Of a stretch of DNA of 64,000 bases, positions 23,401-30,335 are shown one piece after another. Source of the DNA: Loripinus fragilis (lineage: Eukaryota > Mollusca > Bivalvia > Lucinida > Lucinidae); NCBI GenBank assembly GCA_964019695.1, contig OZ026517.1:70886665-70950664 (forward strand), given 5' to 3'. The notes under the pieces are model-generated. The model was not told the origin of the DNA. It ran no database searches and saw only the letters and a list, made by a program, of their open reading frames with translations. The number at the start of each line of letters is the position of its first letter. The stretch's first letter is position 1. The translations under genes were made by a program, and so were the position numbers.

Positions 23401-26400
23401 CTATTTGACACTCTGGTAGTATTCCTGAAAGAATTTTTGGAAAAAGTTGATTTTGAAAAAAAATCAGCAGACGACAAAAAAGCGGGAAAAATTTCCCAGG
23501 AGGCAAAGAGTTAATATATGAACTTTTATTGAAGTCTAGTGATACAATATGAGCTGTCCTACACCATGGTCTAACAACACATTACTTTTCAGCTTAAACA
23601 GAATTGATGAAAACTTGCAGGAGGATTTATCTGGATTCAAAGTTCACGGATGGATGCCAGCGCCATACCATAATACATTTGTTTTTTTCTTTTTCTGTTT
23701 TGTTTTTCGAAACAAGTTTATAAGAACTAGGTAAAGCCTAAATAAAAAAATTGTTTGTTTGCTGTTTCTTACCAGTACCTACCCAGCAATTTACCCCATA
23801 CCCAGATCAGGCCAAACAATACTTCCATTCTGATTTTGATCAGTGGTAGAGCAGAGGACAAAAATATTTAAATATTGCACTTGTCCTGCAGGACGAGTGA
23901 CTTACAACTTTCACTCGTCCTGTAAACCCATGCACATGTCCTTTAAATGCGTATGAACTAAAGAACATAAGTGAGTAATATGTAATATGACGTCCTCGAG
24001 TAATTCTATCGAAAGCACTCGCCCTCTACACTCATCCTACAGGAAGAGTGCTTTGGGAAGAATTGCTGGTCCTTTCTGGATTTCACTCGTAATTACAGGC
24101 GGACGAGTGGAATTTTTGTCCCCTGTAAAGTGCTTGACTAAACACCAATGGGCAGCGGGTTTCGAGCCTCGTCGGCATCACTGTGTTGTGTCCTTACTGG
24201 TATTGAATCAACCCAGGAAGACTTGTCCCGACATAATTGAAAAATTGTTGACTGGGACGTAAAGAATCAAATCAAACAAACAAACATTACACATAGTGGC
24301 AGACAGATTCTCAAGTCTAGCCTAAATTTTTGAGAATGCTATTTATATCAGCAGACAACAAAAAACATGCAAAATTACCCAGCATGCAGGGCTTACAGAA
24401 ATTAATTCAGAAAGTTACAACAGTTGTCCCTCTCTTGGCAAAACTTAAAACAATAATTTCAACAAACCTATTCTGGCATTCTTCTTCTTGCCTTTAAAAG
24501 TGAAACATCCCTGAAAAAAAAACCTATTGTCAAGACACAAAAGAATGAGCCTTACCCAGGCTCATATTTTGTTGTAGCCAACACTTGAGCCAAATGAAAA
24601 AAGTTGCAGCCAAATGAAATTGACTTTAGCCAAGGTTTTAGCCAGAAAGAAGTATCATGAAATTGTTCTGCATTTAACTCTTCGTCCGCTAGCAGCGACT
24701 TTTATCATCTGCTGATAACCTATGCAAACAGTTTGGACCCATGTCAGGCCCGACAAAATGTCGAGCCTGATCTGAATCCAAATTTTTTGACACCCTGATG
24801 GAATTGAAAAAAATCCAGCATTCAATGAGTTAAATATGGTATAATAATAAAGTGTGAAGGAATAATAAAAGCAATATTGGAAAATCCAAAAGCTGATCAA
24901 AATACACTTTTTCGCAGATATGTCATTTTTGAACCGCCTTAAGCTAGAGTGTACTTTTAGCCAATGACTTCTATTTGTAGCCACTCTACACTTTTAGTAG
25001 CAAATGGCTACAAAGGCTAATGGCAGGGTGAGCCCTGTGAGCAAATCCCCGCATAAACATTAAACATGATAAAAGGCAGGACTTTAGTTAGTTAAGATTG
25101 TGTAATAGAAAAATAACTTTCTTATTTTTCAACCATAGCATATGTTGTGGGTACTCAAAAGACGTCAATGAGACGGTTCTTTTGAGCACCCAAAACATAT
25201 GCTAAAAATTATGGGTAAGAAAATATTTACAATTTTACGCTGAAATTTTTCTAAACCCTTGAAAAGGAGTACTTTTTTGATTGCTTGAGAGAAACAGATA
25301 TAAAAACATACAGCCCATGTGGTAATTAATAGAGATGCAGAAAGCAAGTAAAAATAGCTACAATGTATCAATTGCTATTTTAAGCAAGTAAGTAAATGTC
25401 ACCAAATAGATTTTTGTTTGATTTGATTCTTTACATCCAGGTCAATATTTTTCAGTCATATCCGGAAAGTTCTTCCCAGGTTGAACCAGTACTAAGTAGA
25501 TGATAAGTGTCTACACATCAAGGATACAAAGAAGTATGCGCCATCAGTTAGGCCCAAACCTGCAACCTGTCAATCTTGAGTCAAGCACTCTATCAACCAA
25601 ATAGGAGCTGCTGTGGGATAGTGGACAAACCACTCGTCTTGAAAACCAGGGGCCATGGCCCATTGGTTTGATTCATGGCTTCTCCAGTTAGTCAGATGAG
25701 ACTTAAAGCTGTGACTCTGTCTCCATAATTATTGATATAATACTTTCAAATAAGCAAATAACAAAGGCCCTGATCAGACTGCACGGATGTGCAGGCTGGT
25801 CTTGAACATCCCGAGGTTTTCTCACGCCAAGGTACGGAATCCGGCCAATTACCTAATCCGGCCCAAAAATGGTCAATTAGGTTTTTGTTTTTTTCATTTC
25901 ATGTAGATAAAGGATGTCTAGCTATATATAACTGCTGTTGTTGTATTGCTTCTTGATGTTTGCCTTCATTTCTACTTTGTAAAACTTTCACCTGATGTGC
26001 GGACAGCGCACATTGCCAGATTTAAAAATACTAGCACCTTATGAAACAAAACAATGTAGGTTCAGATCAGCTGGCTCCATAAACAAAGCTTTTTCTCTCC
26101 AACAATAGTATTGGGAATGTAGAGAATTTTTTTTATTTGATTTGATTCCCATCAACAATCTTACAGTTATATACAGATGGGTCTTCCTGGGTTGAACCAG
26201 TACTAAGCTAGGATTAATGGTGATTTTGTTACCTGCGCATCCTGCATCTTTTGCGCATAATTTTGTCTCTGGGATGCAAAGTTTTTATTTCAGCGAGTCC
26301 CAGGATGCAATGGTATTGCAGACTTGTCATTAAAAATAGTGTTCTGGACTCATAAGTTAGCAGTTGGGACTCATTGATATGGGAAACAGGGAGTCCCAGG

Positions 26401-28130
26401 ACCCATAAGCAGGGGTGTGGAAATAATAAAATTTTCTTCTTGTCCAGGGACAAGTAAAAAGCCAAAATGTACTTGTCCATAGAATATTTTACTTGTCCAA
26501 AAGAAAAAATCTGTGCTTAGAGAACTATTTATTCTTTCAAAAACAGTATGAAACCAGATCAACTCTTGTAAACAGGATGGATCCTGATCAGCTGGCTTCT
26601 CTTGTATGAATCAGGATCCACACTTTTTTCAATGCAAGATGTGAGCTCGTATTAATTAATCAAAATATGAAATACAGAATTTTATTAACTTAATACATTT
26701 GTACTTGTCCAAGGACAAGTAAATAGAAATTTTCAACTTGTCCTGAATGAAATGGGACCAGGTCGGACAAGTCGGGCATGGTATTTCCACAGCCATGCAT
26801 AAACCCAAAATTGTAGATGAATTACCGAAGGACACGATGCAGTGATGCCGGTGAGGCTTGACCCCACAGCCCCTCGGTCTCGAGTCAAGCACTCTTCTAC
26901 TGAGCCACTGCGCTCCCAAAAAAGTAGAGAATATGAAGCCAGCCCATCTGTTTCTATATTCTGCTGGTCAGACATAGGGGTAGTGTGCACCTTAAGAACC
27001 CCTGTGCTCACATCTCGTTTGTTTGCTGTTGATTTACTATTATATGATGTCTGACATACAATGTATGTCTACACTGTAAAGCAATTCCGAAGGGAAAAAT
27101 CTTTCGGTCTGCCAAGATTCCAACCCAGAACTCCTGCCTGACAGTCAACCACTCTAAACATGTCGCTAAAGTGTTAAATCAACAGCGAGGCTGTCAGGAA
27201 TGGCACTGTCACTACACTCTTCCACATTTTTTGAGAGCCGGGCATCAACCGTTTCTACAGACATACAACGGAGTATAGCCCGCTTCCGCTCTCACTCAGT
27301 GGCCGCCACAGGTGTTACCAAATTAACCTGCATGAGCTCGTCAAACACTTCTGACACCATTAAAGCAATTCCAAAGGGCAAAATCTTTGGGTCTGTCAGG
27401 ATTCGAATCCAAATGTCCTACGTGACAGTCGACAACTCTAACCATGTCGCTTAAGAGTTAACCCAACAGCGAGGCTGTTAGGAATGGCACTGTCACTACA
27501 ACTGTTTGCTTTCCACCAGGGAATTGTATATTACATATTCTACACATTTCATAAAATATAAGAATAGGCCATTTTCGGGCCCGATTCCGTTTGTACTTTG
27601 ATTCGGCAAGTTTTGGGGACCCTCATTCATCACTTAATTTGCTGTAAAATGTGACTTCATCTGTCCAACTGGGCGCCCTATAAACATGGTTAGAAACATA
27701 AAGAAATGGAAAAACGTACAAGCTGGTGTGTTCAAGATCAAGATAAATTACTGATGAGACGCTAAAACTGGTCAACAATAACTCAACCCCACATTCACCA
27801 AGTGTTAGAAAACATAGCACAAGTGCCATGGCAACAGTGTAGAGCCTTATGAGCTGGCTTCTTATTAGTTATATAAACGTGGAGAGAAGTAGAGAGGTTT
27901 AATGCCTCAACATGTTCATTTTTTTTGTAAAAGCCAATACTTGTGGCTGTGTGATGGCGCGAGGGGACCAAGAAAAGTGGCATTAATTCGAAGGTTTGTA
28001 GCGATGTTTTCAACAAAAATATATTTAGAAAAGCCTATTGTACTTTAGTGATTTGCACATTGCCTTAGATTAATTAAAAGCATGTTTTATGGGAAATATA
28101 CACCTTTGAAACTGATCCTCCAGTGTTCAT
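8295..28130 (-). CDS. ORC3: Origin recognition complex subunit 3, N-terminal 428 residues (12 coding exons)
   Basis: Joined minus-strand exons: 28130-28104, 24510-24468, 23196-23102, 20821-20689, 19932-19772, 18797-18705, 17814-17672, 15835-15676, 13041-12928, 11520-11387, 10402-10339 and 8411-8295. All junctions are AG/GT and every phase fits, giving 428 codons without a stop. ORC3 is a structural AAA+-like subunit of the six-protein complex that marks replication origins in the nucleus and loads MCM. Recognisable family segments are GCFTFK near the N-terminus (vertebrate GCFVFK), [27 protein letters not shown] (degenerate Walker-B-like strand), [39 protein letters not shown] and [10 protein letters not shown]. 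Animal ORC3 is about 700 residues, so roughly 280 C-terminal residues (winged helix) lie outside. Introns carry many MITEs but no exon is broken, so the gene looks functional. Confidence 0.93.
8480..8690 (-). mobile_element. MITE family A, inverted copy
   Basis: Reverse orientation: it begins with a diverged right terminus, then GCCTCCTCAGCTACAGAGAC and CTGATCAGACTGCACAG, and ends near GTTTGCAAACCCCTGAAGAC. Sits 70 bases upstream of ORC3 exon 12 in intron 11. Confidence 0.6.
8695..9160 (+). mobile_element. Two TTAA-type MITE family B copies, head to tail
   Basis: The first copy (about 8695-8933) starts CCTTTTCATTCTGATGGA and ends with CAGAATAAAAAGGGTTAA. The second (about 8932-9160) starts TTAACCCATTTTAGCTG and ends near CTTATATGGGTTAATAA. 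Both carry the family's internal pair of CAAACAGTG... and GTCT(T/G)CACTGTTT blocks around ATGCCGCATT. Confidence 0.55.
9196..9535 (+). mobile_element. tRNA-derived SINE with central domain
   Basis: The head resembles a tRNA: an A-box-like GGTTCAGTGGCTAGG and a B box GGTTCGATACC about 40 bases later. It is followed by a conserved SINE body (CCTTCGGATCGAGACGTAAA, CCTGTGCAGGTTAAAGAACC) and an A-rich end with AGAGAAAGAAAGG. The tRNA fold is degenerate, so this is not a functional tRNA gene. Confidence 0.65.
9900..10089 (+). mobile_element. Hairpin MITE (CAGTAAAACCTG ends)
   Basis: A 190-bp near-perfect palindrome. Left end CAGTGAAACCTGTCTTAAG and right end CTTAAGACAGGTGTTACTG are inverted. The centre is GCAGAATGCTCC with its complement. 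A second copy is at 46351-46556. TA-flanked ends of this kind resemble Tc1/mariner-derived MITEs (inference). Confidence 0.65.
10339..10402 (-). CDS. ORC3: ORC3 coding exon 11
   Basis: 64 bp, residues 368-389, starting in phase 2 and ending in phase 0. Acceptor TTGCAG, donor GTAAAT. Encodes [20 protein letters not shown]. Too short to stand out as a reading frame, but both splice sites and the phases match its neighbours. Confidence 0.85.
10455..10590 (+). repeat. Hairpin repeat family H, partial
   Basis: TTCTCAACCAAAACATATG followed by CTCAAAAGAACTGTCTC, but the right half of the core hairpin is deleted; the tail reads CATAATTTTATCCTCAA. Confidence 0.5.
11125..11375. mobile_element. MITE with ACATGGGTGAAAG ends
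   Basis: Left end CATGGGTGAAAGTTC and right end AACTTTCACCCATGG are inverted. Inner hairpin GAGGCTGACTTTCC with its complement. A second copy is at 56037-56269. The right end lies only about 12 bases from the donor of ORC3 exon 10, inside intron 10. Confidence 0.65.
11387..11520 (-). CDS. ORC3: ORC3 coding exon 10
   Basis: 134 bp, phase 0 to 2, residues 324-368. Acceptor TTTCAG, donor GTACAG. Encodes [17 protein letters not shown] and ends VRMISSFR, matching the family's LLEHFYSQPLSVLCC and LPSFRRY segments. Confidence 0.9.
11561..11787. mobile_element. Hairpin MITE with GGTTATAAAACTTTTT ends
   Basis: Arms of about 45 bases (GGTTATAAAACTTTTTTCATG... with CTCAACTCAGCTGAGCACG) are inverted at both ends. 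Inside is a second perfect palindrome, AATGTTAAAATGCC-AACAATTGTT-GGCATTTTAACATT. Confidence 0.65.
12159..12398 (-). mobile_element. MITE family A, inverted full copy
   Basis: Reverse copy with both termini recognisable (TGACAAAACCAGTCTTTTGG and GGCAGACTTTCTCACACC) and the GCGCAGGCTGGTCTGCGC hairpin. Confidence 0.65.
12404..12873 (+). mobile_element. Composite MITE family F containing a nested TTAA MITE
   Basis: About 470 bp with terminal inverted repeats AGGGCTCACCCTGG / CAGGGTGAGCCCTG. The outer body contains repeated TTTAGCCAA motifs. At about 12530-12690 lies a TTAACTCTTTG...CAAAGAGTTAA element of family D. The same nesting at the same position occurs at 18837-19308 and 24547-25037. Confidence 0.7.
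12928..13041 (-). CDS. ORC3: ORC3 coding exon 9
   Basis: 114 bp, phase 0 to 0, residues 286-323. Acceptor TTTTAG, donor GTGAGT. Encodes [20 protein letters not shown] and [14 protein letters not shown], the most conserved stretch of the visible protein. Confidence 0.92.
13496..13740 (+). repeat. 3' UTR copy of the 38.7-kb reverse-transcriptase element
   Basis: Aligns by eye with 40369-40600: shared GACTGTTCCAAGG(T/C)GGT, CTGCTGGGAAAGGGCTG, TGGTGT-like and GGTCAGGTGTGGTACTT. It has no coding part, so it is a strongly 5'-truncated copy in ORC3 intron 8. Confidence 0.55.
13850..13985 (+). repeat. 35-bp tandem repeat, about 4 units
   Basis: Units like TTATCAGAAGTGATCCATG plus AACTTAGCCCA, four times with few differences, inside ORC3 intron 8. 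Confidence 0.75.
14400..14795 (+). repeat. Interspersed repeat family I, second copy
   Basis: Shares ordered blocks with 4180-5003, including GAAAAATTCTAGAAAAA, TTTGGTACCAAAG, GGCAGGGAACAG and CAATCAGTTCAAGCAGAATT. Confidence 0.5.
14893..15636. mobile_element. MITE enclosing a palindromic ATTATGGTATATACCATAAT array
   Basis: Ends are inverted repeats of about 30 bases (AACTTGATCTTATGGGTTGG at the left, complement of AACTTGATCTGATTGGTTGG at the right). The interior 14967-15513 is an array of 22-24 bp palindromes such as AATTATGGTATATACCATAATT. A 90-bp block containing GACCCTCTTGGTGCGCTCAG is present twice (about 15170 and 15428), indicating an internal duplication of roughly 260 bp. Confidence 0.7.
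15676..15835 (-). CDS. ORC3: ORC3 coding exon 8
   Basis: 160 bp, residues 232-285, phase 2 to 0. Acceptor TATTAG, donor GTAAGT. Encodes [20 protein letters not shown] and [14 protein letters not shown], close to the vertebrate FPLILIFGIATS and HRLLP segments (AAA+-like core). Confidence 0.92.
16735..17183 (+). pseudogene. LINE 3' end fragment, frameshifted
   Basis: Encodes the same C-terminal tail as the LINE at 5029-6180: [19 protein letters not shown], then after a frameshift near 16787 [40 protein letters not shown] and [12 protein letters not shown] second frameshift near 17090 leads to [20 protein letters not shown] and [10 protein letters not shown], then a TAG stop at about 17181. 5'-truncated insertion in ORC3 intron 7. 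Confidence 0.75.
17251..17516 (+). mobile_element. TTAA-type MITE family B copy
   Basis: Starts GTTAACGCTTTTCGTTCTG, carries TTGATACAATAAGCACAG and GAAATGCATCATT, and ends CAGAATGAAAAGGGTTAA. TTAA is present at both ends. Confidence 0.6.
17672..17814 (-). CDS. ORC3: ORC3 coding exon 7
   Basis: 143 bp, phase 0 to 2, residues 185-232. Acceptor CCAAAG, donor GTAAGA. Starts with a basic patch [11 protein letters not shown] (possible nuclear-localisation signal), then [20 protein letters not shown], matching the family PPVVVILKDMESF. Confidence 0.9.
18100..18297. repeat. GGTGTGGAAATAC-ended repeat fragment
   Basis: Right end GGGCATGGTATTTCCACACCCC with CTTGTCCG motifs, shared with 26412-26793. 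The left end is not recognisable. Confidence 0.4.
18471..18543 (+). mobile_element. MITE family A, 73-bp fragment
   Basis: Only the left end (GCGAGAAAACCTGTCCTCGG through GCGCAGACCAGCATGCGC), cut off sharply. Confidence 0.5.
18705..18797 (-). CDS. ORC3: ORC3 coding exon 6
   Basis: 93 bp, phase 0 to 0, residues 154-184. Acceptor TTTTAG, donor GTTAGT. Encodes an acidic start ([13 protein letters not shown]) and [15 protein letters not shown], matching the family SMDSLSSWY region. Confidence 0.85.
18837..19308 (-). mobile_element. Composite MITE family F, inverted copy
   Basis: Reverse-oriented copy with ends AGGGCTCATCTTGCC and GAGCCAGGGTAAGCCC. The nested TTAA element spans about 19038-19195 and has lost its left GAG motif. 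Confidence 0.65.
19486..19631. repeat. Large inverted repeat, about 65-bp arms
   Basis: GGCCTCGAGGTTATAAAACTTG is mirrored by CAAGTTTTGTAACCTCGAGGCC, with ATTGGCTGCTTGCGGACACA mirrored around the centre. A hairpin element in ORC3 intron 5. Confidence 0.6.
19772..19932 (-). CDS. ORC3: ORC3 coding exon 5
   Basis: 161 bp, residues 100-153, phase 1 to 0. Acceptor ACACAG, donor GTTGGT (a weaker but valid GT donor). Encodes [20 protein letters not shown] and [12 protein letters not shown], matching GVNVTDHD and AKDCPDMK of vertebrate ORC3. Confidence 0.92.
19977..20193 (+). mobile_element. TTAA-type MITE family D, full copy
   Basis: Flanked by TTAA at 19977-19980 and 20190-20193. Ends CTCTTTGCCTA / TAGGCAAAGAG are inverted. 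The inner palindrome is CAGATCAGGCCCGACA-TTT-TGTCGGGCCTGATCTG. TTAA target sites with pyrimidine-start ends are characteristic of piggyBac-type transposons (inference of family). Confidence 0.7.
20689..20821 (-). CDS. ORC3: ORC3 coding exon 4
   Basis: 133 bp, phase 0 to 1, residues 56-100. Acceptor TTTCAG, donor GTACGG. Encodes [15 protein letters not shown] and [13 protein letters not shown]; the EIPTAALV segment is identical to that of vertebrate ORC3. Confidence 0.93.
21080..21265. repeat. Inverted repeat element
   Basis: GAATCCATTATTTGTGTGAG and GGATCACCGTTTGGCATCA at the left have complementary copies at the right (TGATGCCAAATGGTGATCC, CTCACTCATGATGGATTC). Arms of about 75 bases. Confidence 0.55.
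21430..22000 (+). repeat. Tandem-core repeat, about 150-bp units
   Basis: TCAATCAAGGGC(C/T)GTAACTCTG recurs near 21486, 21639 and 21788 with intervening TTTGAAGAAAAT(G/C)GGTAAAG. It is followed by a GACGGACAGACAG microsatellite and the end AAGTGGCCGGGTATAAAAAG. Located in ORC3 intron 3. Confidence 0.65.
22471..22546. repeat. Near-perfect 36-bp-arm hairpin
   Basis: GTATAAAATCGTTGTGCC... meets its complement at the centre GCAGCATATGCTGC, with only one mismatch seen. No other copy in the window. Confidence 0.75.
22794..23021 (+). mobile_element. TTAA-type MITE family B copy
   Basis: Starts TTAACCTTTTTTTAGACC, contains TTGATACAGTTAAATTAG and AAACAGTGCAGACCCTGA, and ends CTACAAAAGGGTTAA. It lies 80 bases from ORC3 exon 3. 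Confidence 0.6.
23102..23196 (-). CDS. ORC3: ORC3 coding exon 3
   Basis: 95 bp, residues 24-55, phase 1 to 0. Acceptor ATCTAG, donor GTAAGA. Encodes [20 protein letters not shown] and [12 protein letters not shown], corresponding to vertebrate IEDYF...YQLIWQQM. Confidence 0.9.
23302..23514 (+). mobile_element. TTAA-type MITE family D, full copy
   Basis: TTAA at both ends (23302-23305, 23511-23514); ends CTCTTTATCTCC / GGAGGCAAAGAG; inner hairpin GATCAGGCCTGACA with complement. Confidence 0.68.
24125..24292 (+). mobile_element. SINE 3' part with AATCAAATCAAACAAAC tail
   Basis: Contains GTGCTTGACTAAACACC and a B-box-like GGGTTTCGAGCCTC, then CAACCCAGGAAGACTTGTCC, GACTGGGACGTAAAG and a tail of AATCAAATCAAACAAACAAAC. 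Same family as 25408-25612. Confidence 0.55.
24468..24510 (-). CDS. ORC3: ORC3 coding exon 2
   Basis: 43 bp, phase 0 to 1, encoding [14 protein letters not shown]. Acceptor TTTCAG after a T-rich tract, donor GTTTGT. The GCFTFK motif and the following IEDYL across the junction match GCFVFK and IEDYF of vertebrate ORC3. Confidence 0.85.
24547..25037 (+). mobile_element. Composite MITE family F, third copy
   Basis: Ends GAGCCTTACCCAGGCTCA and AGGGTGAGCCCTG. Nested TTAACTCTTCGTCC...AATGAGTTAA element at about 24674-24832, same insertion point as in the other two copies. Confidence 0.68.
25095..25250 (+). repeat. Hairpin repeat family H
   Basis: TTTTTCAACCATAGCATATG, then GTACTCAAAAGACGTC, AATGAGACGGTTCTTTTGAG and AACATATGCTAAAAATTATG, ending ACAATTTTACGCTG. 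In ORC3 intron 1. Confidence 0.6.
25408..25612 (-). mobile_element. tRNA-derived SINE, complete copy
   Basis: Minus-strand head TTGGTTGATAGAGTGCTTGA with B-box-like GGTTGCAGGTTTGGGCC, body GGTTCAACCTGGGAAGA, tail GATGTAAAGAATCAAATC then AAAC. Head and tail are both present. Confidence 0.6.
25743..25835 (-). mobile_element. MITE family A fragment
   Basis: CTGATCAGACTGCACGG to GCAGGCTGGTCTTG and CCCGAGGTTTTCTCACG, reverse orientation, with the middle deleted. Confidence 0.45.
26126..26216 (-). mobile_element. SINE 3' tail fragment
   Basis: Reverse-complement tail (TTATTTGATTTGATTCCC) followed by TCTTCCTGGGTTGAACCAG, as in the SINE at 25408-25612. Confidence 0.45.
26412..26793. mobile_element. 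MITE-like element with GGTGTGGAAATA ends
   Basis: Left end GGGGTGTGGAAATAATA, right end GGTATTTCCACAGCC, inverted. Contains paired ACTTGTCCA(A/T)GGACAAGT palindromes. Located in ORC3 intron 1. Confidence 0.55.
26840..26918 (-). repeat. tRNA-like SINE head
   Basis: Minus strand: GGGAGCGCAGTGGCTCAGTA, AGAGTGCTTGACTCGAGACC and GGGTCAAGCCTCACC read as A- and B-box regions of a tRNA, but stem pairing is incomplete. A second similar head is at 50222-50325. Confidence 0.5.
27062..27505 (-). mobile_element. Two tRNA-like SINE copies in the same orientation
   Basis: 27062-27215 and 27360-27505 share (minus strand) AGTGACAGTGCCATTCC, AACAGCCTCGCTGTTG, GCGACATG and GGATTCGAATCC (B box in the right copy), ending in AAAGATTTTGCCCTTTGG. 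They are separated by about 145 unrelated bases. Confidence 0.55.
28104..28130 (-). CDS. ORC3: ORC3 coding exon 1 (start codon)
   Basis: 27 bp: ATG AAC ACT GGA GGA TCA GTT TCA AAG, then donor [15 protein letters not shown] joins in phase to GCFTFK of exon 2, as MATSSMSK-GCFVFK does in vertebrates. An in-frame stop upstream was not established. The exon is very short, so this start is supported mainly by phase and by the SK-GCF junction. Confidence 0.72.
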
Positions 28131-28239
28131 TTTCTCAATTCAGAGTTCCCGCACTACCTCCACTTGAAGATCGCTTTCAGACGTTCCCAAGTCAAAACGT
28201 CTCCGAGCAGAAAGATAAGTAGTCTGGTTCCCTCCCCTT

Positions 28240-29565
28240 GATATACCTATCTAGGGGGTTTCTGGACATCTCGGCCCCTAACAAACTCGGCCCCTGACAA
28301 ACTCGGCCCCTAACAAACTCGGCCCCCACAAACTCGGCCCCTAGCAAACTCGGCCCCTAACCAACTCGGCCCCTATATAATCTATATAATGTACATTTTT
28401 TTGCACAGAACGCATTGTAACTGGTGTTGTAAGTGGCGCTATAGATGTTACATCTTTGTCAGGAAGCGACACCTTTATCACTGCCTTTTATATGCGAGCT
28501 GCGTTGGGTTTCGATAGTCTCGTGTGCTGCATCCATTATGTATTTCATTACTTCCCACATAATTATCGTTCTGATATACATGATAATTCCTTTGCGAAAC
28601 GGAAATGTTCTTTAAAGAAATCGAATTGTGTATAGGTAAACCTCGAAAAATTGAACTCCGATTTTTCGAAATACCCCTAATTCGAAATGAATTTCGAACA
28701 CATTGGAATCAGAGAATATAGGGCCTATTTATGAATAATTTGAAATATTTTGTTTTGTGTGCATAAAAGAAACGCCTCCCCGAGACGTTTCTTTTACGCA
28801 TACAAAATATTTGTTTGATTGGGAAAAACACTGAAAATAGATCATAATAATCATTTTTGAAGGTAGATATTTTAATATTTTTATTCCTATAATTCGAACT
28901 CTCGATAGTTCAAAATAAAATCTCTACTCCTATGACTTCGAATTCTCGAGATTCGACTGTATATTAAAAATGTCTAAAATTATCCAAAGACTGGTATCAC
29001 CCATTCGATTTCCGTATATGTATGCTTTATTCGCAGAATGGTAGTCGAAAGCTCTGTCTAGTCTGTGCATTTGCGCAGGCTCGATTGAGCTTTAACAAGT
29101 GTGATAAATGAACGATATCACTCCTTCGATTTTCACATGTTATGTATGATGCTTTAGCCACAACATTTTTTTATCCGAGGAGCGGTCCAAAACTCTCTCG
29201 AGTCTGTGCATTTGCTGAGGCGCGATCATGAGAGCTTTAGCTTAATCAAGACCCATATCACCCATTCGATTGCCGCATATGTATGCTTTATCACAGAATG
29301 GCGTCAACATCATAAATTGCCAATTTCCAACACAACATGCATTATCTGCATACGTTTTTAATGGGCACTAATGTTTTTAACCAATGATTTGCATGTATAA
29401 AGAAACTAGCCAGCCTTTTGATTCATATTTCGGTTGGGGCCGAGTTTGTAGGGGTCGAATTCGGTCCTCGAATATATGGGGGCCGAGTTTGTTAGGGGCC
29501 GAGTTTGTTAGGGGCCGAGTTTGTCAGGGGCCGAGTTTGTTAGGGGCCGAGATGTCCCGGAATCA
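28240..29565. mobile_element. DNA transposon with subterminal CGGCCCCTAACAAACT arrays
   Basis: About six tandem units of CGGCCCCTAACAAACT at the left (28265-28375) and five of the complementary orientation at the right (29430-29552). Just outside both arrays is (C/G)GACATCTCGG, inverted. The 1.05-kb interior has no long reading frame and holds a nested MITE (28634-28961). It is therefore a non-autonomous element whose terminal arrays look like transposase-binding sites (inference). Its left end is about 110 bp upstream of the ORC3 ATG. Confidence 0.65.
28634..28961. mobile_element. MITE with AAACCTCGAAAAATTGAA ends (family J)
   Basis: Left AAACCTCGAAAAATTGAAC and right TTCGAATTCTCGAGATTCGACTG are inverted. 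The centre is a hairpin AAAGAAACGTCTC-like (AAAGAAACGCCTCCCCGAGACG). Other copies at 44937-45246 and 56511-57085. Confidence 0.6.
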
Positions 29566-29569
29566 TCTA

Positions 29570-30050
29570 GGGTCAGGTATAGGCTAATCTAGACGGTCAA
29601 AATCCTGACCGTCAACGAGAATCACGGGATAGGCGTGATCTAAGGGAAGTAACGCTGAATTGTGTAAAAATGGCGCGGACGATCGAGCGGACGATTCATG
29701 AGAGATTTAAATACAATAAATTCAACCTAATTTGAGGCAGGAATCTCAGTATCTCAGTGTGTATTTGTTTTTTCGCAAAACTCGCTTTGCTTTAGTGATT
29801 AAAATTAACAAAATATCGTAAACGCCCAACAATTTGCAACCCACGCTAAACTTGAAATGTAACAGGTCATCTCATTGGTCAATCAATAAACTAATCACAG
29901 CCAATGATAGAATAGGGGATACCTGTTGTCGATTCGAGACGATAACAGGGCACCAGTTTAAAAGATAAGAGCATGCGCGGGTCCAGGATTTTTCGTCAGG
30001 GGCAATCTGACAAAAAAGCTCTTTTTTTAGTCCTCAGACAGCTTATTTTA
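29570..30050 (-). promoter_or_regulatory. Candidate displaced ORC3 promoter region
   Basis: Between the transposon and unrelated sequence lie an E2F-like AAATGGCGCGG (29668-29678) and two CCAAT-type boxes in opposite orientation, CTCATTGGTC (29871-29880) and CAGCCAATGA (about 29899-29908). Such sites are common in replication-gene promoters. Whether they drive ORC3, now some 1.5 kb from its ATG, is speculative. Confidence 0.2.
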
Positions 30051-30119
30051 TAGTGGTGAAATGGTTAATTTCAAAGTAAATTATCACATTTCAAGGTTCC
30101 GGAGGGGGTCCAACATTTT

Positions 30120-30335
30120 CTGGGGGGGGGGGGGTCCAACTCTTTCCAGGGGGTCAAAGAGCTTATTCCCTATCCCTCCGGACCCCCTGTCCCCCTCTTT
30201 GGATCCATACTTGCAGGGTATGTCTGTCTGTCTGTCTTTCTGCCTGCCTGTCTGCCTGCCTGCTTGTCTGTCTGACTGTCTGTCTGTATGTCTGTCCGTC
30301 CACCAATCCATCCATCCATCCATCTAATCAACCAA
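30120..30335 (+). repeat. G-run and TGTC/TCCA microsatellite
   Basis: A run of 13 G, then a (TGTC)n-like tract at about 30221-30298 and a (CATC)n tract to 30325. Reading frames through it on both strands are low-complexity artefacts. Confidence 0.85.

Noticed and set aside
30061..30327. Overlapping 79-88-codon frames on both strands
   Set aside because: They cross a TGTC microsatellite and a G run; the proteins are Cys-Leu-Ser or Asp-Arg-Gln-Thr low complexity.
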